Below the pieces are notes generated by a model, which was not told the DNA's origin, made no database searches, and saw only the letters and a list, made by a program, of their open reading frames with translations. Below are positions 6,201 to 8,001 of a DNA stretch of 8,001 nt, piece by piece. Both the position numbers and the translations under genes were made by a program. Numbering within the stretch: position 1 is the first letter of the stretch; each line of letters opens with the position of its first letter. Source of the DNA: an uncultured Aquimonas sp. (GTDB lineage Bacteria > Pseudomonadota > Gammaproteobacteria > Xanthomonadales > Xanthomonadaceae); assembly GCA_946481615.1 (NCBI GenBank), contig CAMLOR010000154.1, positions 1 through 8,001 on the forward strand, given 5' to 3'.

Positions 6201-7334
6201 GTGAAACTTCGTTCGTTGATGCCGCTGTTTTTCCTGTTCGCCGGATCCGCCTGGGCTTCGGGCTACGACGACCTCGTCGCCGCCATCCGCGCGGGCGATG
6301 CCGCGCGCGTGCGCACCGTGCTGGCGTCCGGCGTGCCGGCCACGGTGCTGCAGGCGGACAAGTCCGCACCGCTGGTGATCGCGGTGGTCAACAAGCAGCA
6401 CGAGATCGCGAAGGCCCTGCTCGACGGCGGCGCCGACGCCGACATCCGGCACCCGTCGTACTACAACGCCACGGCGCTGATGCTGGCCGTCAACAACCGC
6501 GACGTGGCCATGACGCGACTGCTGCTCGAAGCCGGCGCCGACGTGAATCTCACCGACAAGGCCGGCGACTCCGCCCTCAACTGGGCGACGTTCTACGGCG
6601 ATGCCGAAATCGCGGAGCTGCTGCTGGCGCGCGGCATCGATGCCACGCTGTTCGGACACGGCAATGCCCTCGACGTGGCGATGCGTCGCGGGCACCAGGC
6701 GCTGGTGGAGCGCTACACCGACTATTTGCAGCGTCGCAACGCCGTGGCCGCGAAGGATGCCGCGCTGTTCGCGGCCGTGACCGGCGGCGACGTGGCTGCT
6801 GCCCGTGCGGCGATCGCATCGGGCGCGAAAGTCGATGCGCTCGACGGCACGCACCGCACCGCCCTCGCCGCCGCCGCGCGCCGTGGCGATGCCGCCATGG
6901 TCGCGGCGCTGCTCGAGGCCGGCGCGGCGATCGACGCGCCCGATCCGATCGGCTTCACGCCGCTGATGGAAGCCGCGCGCGACGGCAAGGCGGATGTCGT
7001 CGCCCTGTTGCTCGACCGCGGCGCCGATGTGGCGCGCCGCGCCGCGGTCAACGGACTCGAACTCAGCGCTCTGCATCTCGCGGCGGCCGCCGGCCAACCC
7101 GACACCGTGAAACTGCTCGTGCAACGCGGCGCCCCCATCGACGCGCTCGACAGCGAACGTGCCACGCCGCTGCTGTGGGCGACCAACCAGCAACCCGCGA
7201 TCGCCGTGCTGCTGGTCGAACTCGGCGCCGATCCCGACCTCGCACCGAAGGAAGGCGCGTCGCCACGCAAGATCGCCGAGGAACGCAAGATGGAACCGCT
7301 GCTCGCCGCGCTCGCGGCGCGCAGCGCCGGCTAG
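6201..7334 (+). CDS. Secreted ankyrin-repeat protein
   Basis: This is a 377-residue protein. A GTG start gives VKLRSLMPLFFLFAGSAWA, a compact Sec signal peptide cleaved near residue 19; an ATG at 6219 would shorten it. The rest is about ten ankyrin repeats of 31-34 residues. Clear cores are ATALMLAVNNRD...LLLEAGADVN, TPLMEAARDGKADVVALLLD, SALHLAAAAGQPDTVKLLVQ and ATPLLWATNQ. A degenerate stretch (about 155-190, DYLQRRNAV) splits them into an N-terminal group of four to five and a C-terminal group of five to six. There is no enzymatic domain, so it likely binds a partner in the periplasm. Pseudomonas AnkB, a periplasmic ankyrin protein needed for catalase KatB activity, is a known precedent, but no catalase is in view. 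It is divergent from the cytochrome-lectin gene and convergent with aldolase. Confidence 0.88.
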   Translation: MKLRSLMPLFFLFAGSAWASGYDDLVAAIRAGDAARVRTVLASGVPATVLQADKSAPLVIAVVNKQHEIAKALLDGGADADIRHPSYYNATALMLAVNNRDVAMTRLLLEAGADVNLTDKAGDSALNWATFYGDAEIAELLLARGIDATLFGHGNALDVAMRRGHQALVERYTDYLQRRNAVAAKDAALFAAVTGGDVAAARAAIASGAKVDALDGTHRTALAAAARRGDAAMVAALLEAGAAIDAPDPIGFTPLMEAARDGKADVVALLLDRGADVARRAAVNGLELSALHLAAAAGQPDTVKLLVQRGAPIDALDSERATPLLWATNQQPAIAVLLVELGADPDLAPKEGASPRKIAEERKMEPLLAALAARSAG

Positions 7335-7407
7335 GCGGAAGCCGTTCGAGATCCTGCAGCAGCGAGGCTTCCACCGGGCGTTGCCATTCCGCACACACCC
7401 AAACGAA

Positions 7408-7429
7408 GAAGGCGCCCGAGGGCGCCTTC
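7408..7429 (-). terminator. Intrinsic terminator of the aldolase gene, convergent with the ankyrin gene
   Basis: A 9-bp stem (GAAGGCGCC at 7408-7416, complement at 7421-7429) has a 4-nt loop. On the minus strand it is followed by TTCGTTTGGG, a moderately T-rich tail, 25 bp past the aldolase TAA. On the plus strand it could also stop ankyrin transcripts. A weaker 7-bp inverted repeat (7337-7343 / 7366-7372) directly after the ankyrin stop may contribute. The remaining gap (7335-7454) holds no gene. Confidence 0.75.
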
Positions 7430-7454
7430 CTGGTGACGTGGGCGAGGCAAATCC

Positions 7455-8001
7455 TTACGCCGCTTTCCACTGCCCCAGCGCGGCCAGGCCGTTGTCGCGC
7501 GCGCGGGCGAACACGGTTTCCTGCGCCTTGCCGAAGTTGCTGGCCATGTCCTGCGCCCACAGCTTGAGCGCGGCGCTCTGCATGGCGCGGCCGTAGGAGA
7601 ACGAGAGCGGCCAGGGCTTCTCGTACTGGTTCATGGCGTTCAGGTGCGCGGTGGCGGCTTCGTCGCTCTGGCCGCCGGAGAGGAACACGATGCCCGGCAC
7701 GGCGGCGGGCACCGTCGAGCGCAGGCAGCGCAGCGTCATTTCGGCGACTTCGTCGATGCCGGCCTGTTCCGGGCAATCCTTGCCGGAGACGACCATGCTG
7801 GCCTTGAGGATGGTGCCCTCGAGCATGACGTTGTGGTCGAACAGCGCGCCGTAGAGCGAACGCAGCGTGGCTTCGGTGACTTCGTAGCAGGTGTCGATGT
7901 CGTGGTCGCCGTCCATCAGCACTTCGGGCTCCACCATCGGCACGATGCCCTGCTCCTGGCACAGCGCGGCGTAGCGCGCCAGCGCGTGGCAGTTGGCCTC
8001 G
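7455..8001 (-). CDS. Class I fructose-bisphosphate aldolase, C-terminal part
   Basis: The gene is cut by the right edge; 181 C-terminal residues and the TAA are visible. It is the animal-type class I enzyme, which cleaves fructose 1,6-bisphosphate to dihydroxyacetone phosphate and glyceraldehyde 3-phosphate through a Schiff base, in cytoplasmic glycolysis and gluconeogenesis. Hallmarks in order are ANCHALARYAALCQ, GIVPMVEPEVLMDG, the Schiff-base segment MLEGTILKASMV (the Lys at 7803-7805 corresponds to the K of LLKPNM in muscle aldolase), GIVFLSGGQSDEAA with H-L-N-A-M-N, and a WPLSFSYGRAMQ phosphate-binding segment. No broken reading frame is seen. A hairpin terminator follows at 7408-7429. 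Confidence 0.95.
   Translation of the reverse strand, partial: EANCHALARYAALCQEQGIVPMVEPEVLMDGDHDIDTCYEVTEATLRSLYGALFDHNVMLEGTILKASMVVSGKDCPEQAGIDEVAEMTLRCLRSTVPAAVPGIVFLSGGQSDEAATAHLNAMNQYEKPWPLSFSYGRAMQSAALKLWAQDMASNFGKAQETVFARARDNGLAALGQWKAA

Noticed and set aside
6099..7394. A minus-strand 431-codon open frame opposite the ankyrin gene
   Set aside because: Its repetitive pattern mirrors the ankyrin repeats on the plus strand, which have clear family motifs and a signal peptide.

Overview
The window is very GC-rich, densely coded bacterial chromosome. The gene set is an animal-type class I fructose-bisphosphate aldolase, Tat and Sec exported proteins, a DUF924 protein, and TAnnnT -10 boxes with one probable leaderless start. 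Together these suggest a gammaproteobacterium of the Xanthomonadales (Lysobacter/Luteimonas/Rhodanobacter-like). That assignment is an inference from gene content and composition; there is no rRNA or marker gene to confirm it. I see no tRNA, rRNA, CRISPR array, insertion sequence or integrase.

Layout. 1-52 (-): the first 17 codons of a zinc-type alcohol dehydrogenase (YahK-like). 53-178: a gap with three perfect hairpins in a row, one covering the dehydrogenase ribosome binding site. 179-2631 (-): a two-gene operon joined by an ATGA overlap. Its first gene encodes a secreted beta-repeat protein with a C-terminal sorting-like tail, and its second a secreted collagen-like protein with ten interrupted 75-bp repeat units. 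2717-3271 (+): a DUF924 protein, divergent from that operon and probably leaderless. 3278-3300: a hairpin between convergent genes. 3316-4206 (-): a Tat-exported DUF2935 protein made of two similar halves. 4396-6027 (-): a secreted single-haem cytochrome c-like protein ending in what looks like an MVL-type mannan-binding lectin repeat. 6201-7334 (+): a secreted ankyrin-repeat protein, divergent from the cytochrome. 7408-7429: a shared terminator. 7455-8001 (-): the C-terminal part of class I aldolase.

How the genes may work together. Two themes stand out, both inferred. The first is a cell-surface operon, with a stalk-like collagen protein coupled to a sorting-tail protein. The second is a block of three neighbouring exported proteins: a ferritin-like DUF2935 protein, a cytochrome-lectin protein and an ankyrin protein. 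This block could serve periplasmic redox, metal or peroxide handling. The cytochrome-lectin fusion is the most unusual item. Aldolase, DUF924 and the alcohol dehydrogenase look like ordinary housekeeping or accessory metabolism. The very long open frames opposite these genes are high-GC shadows.
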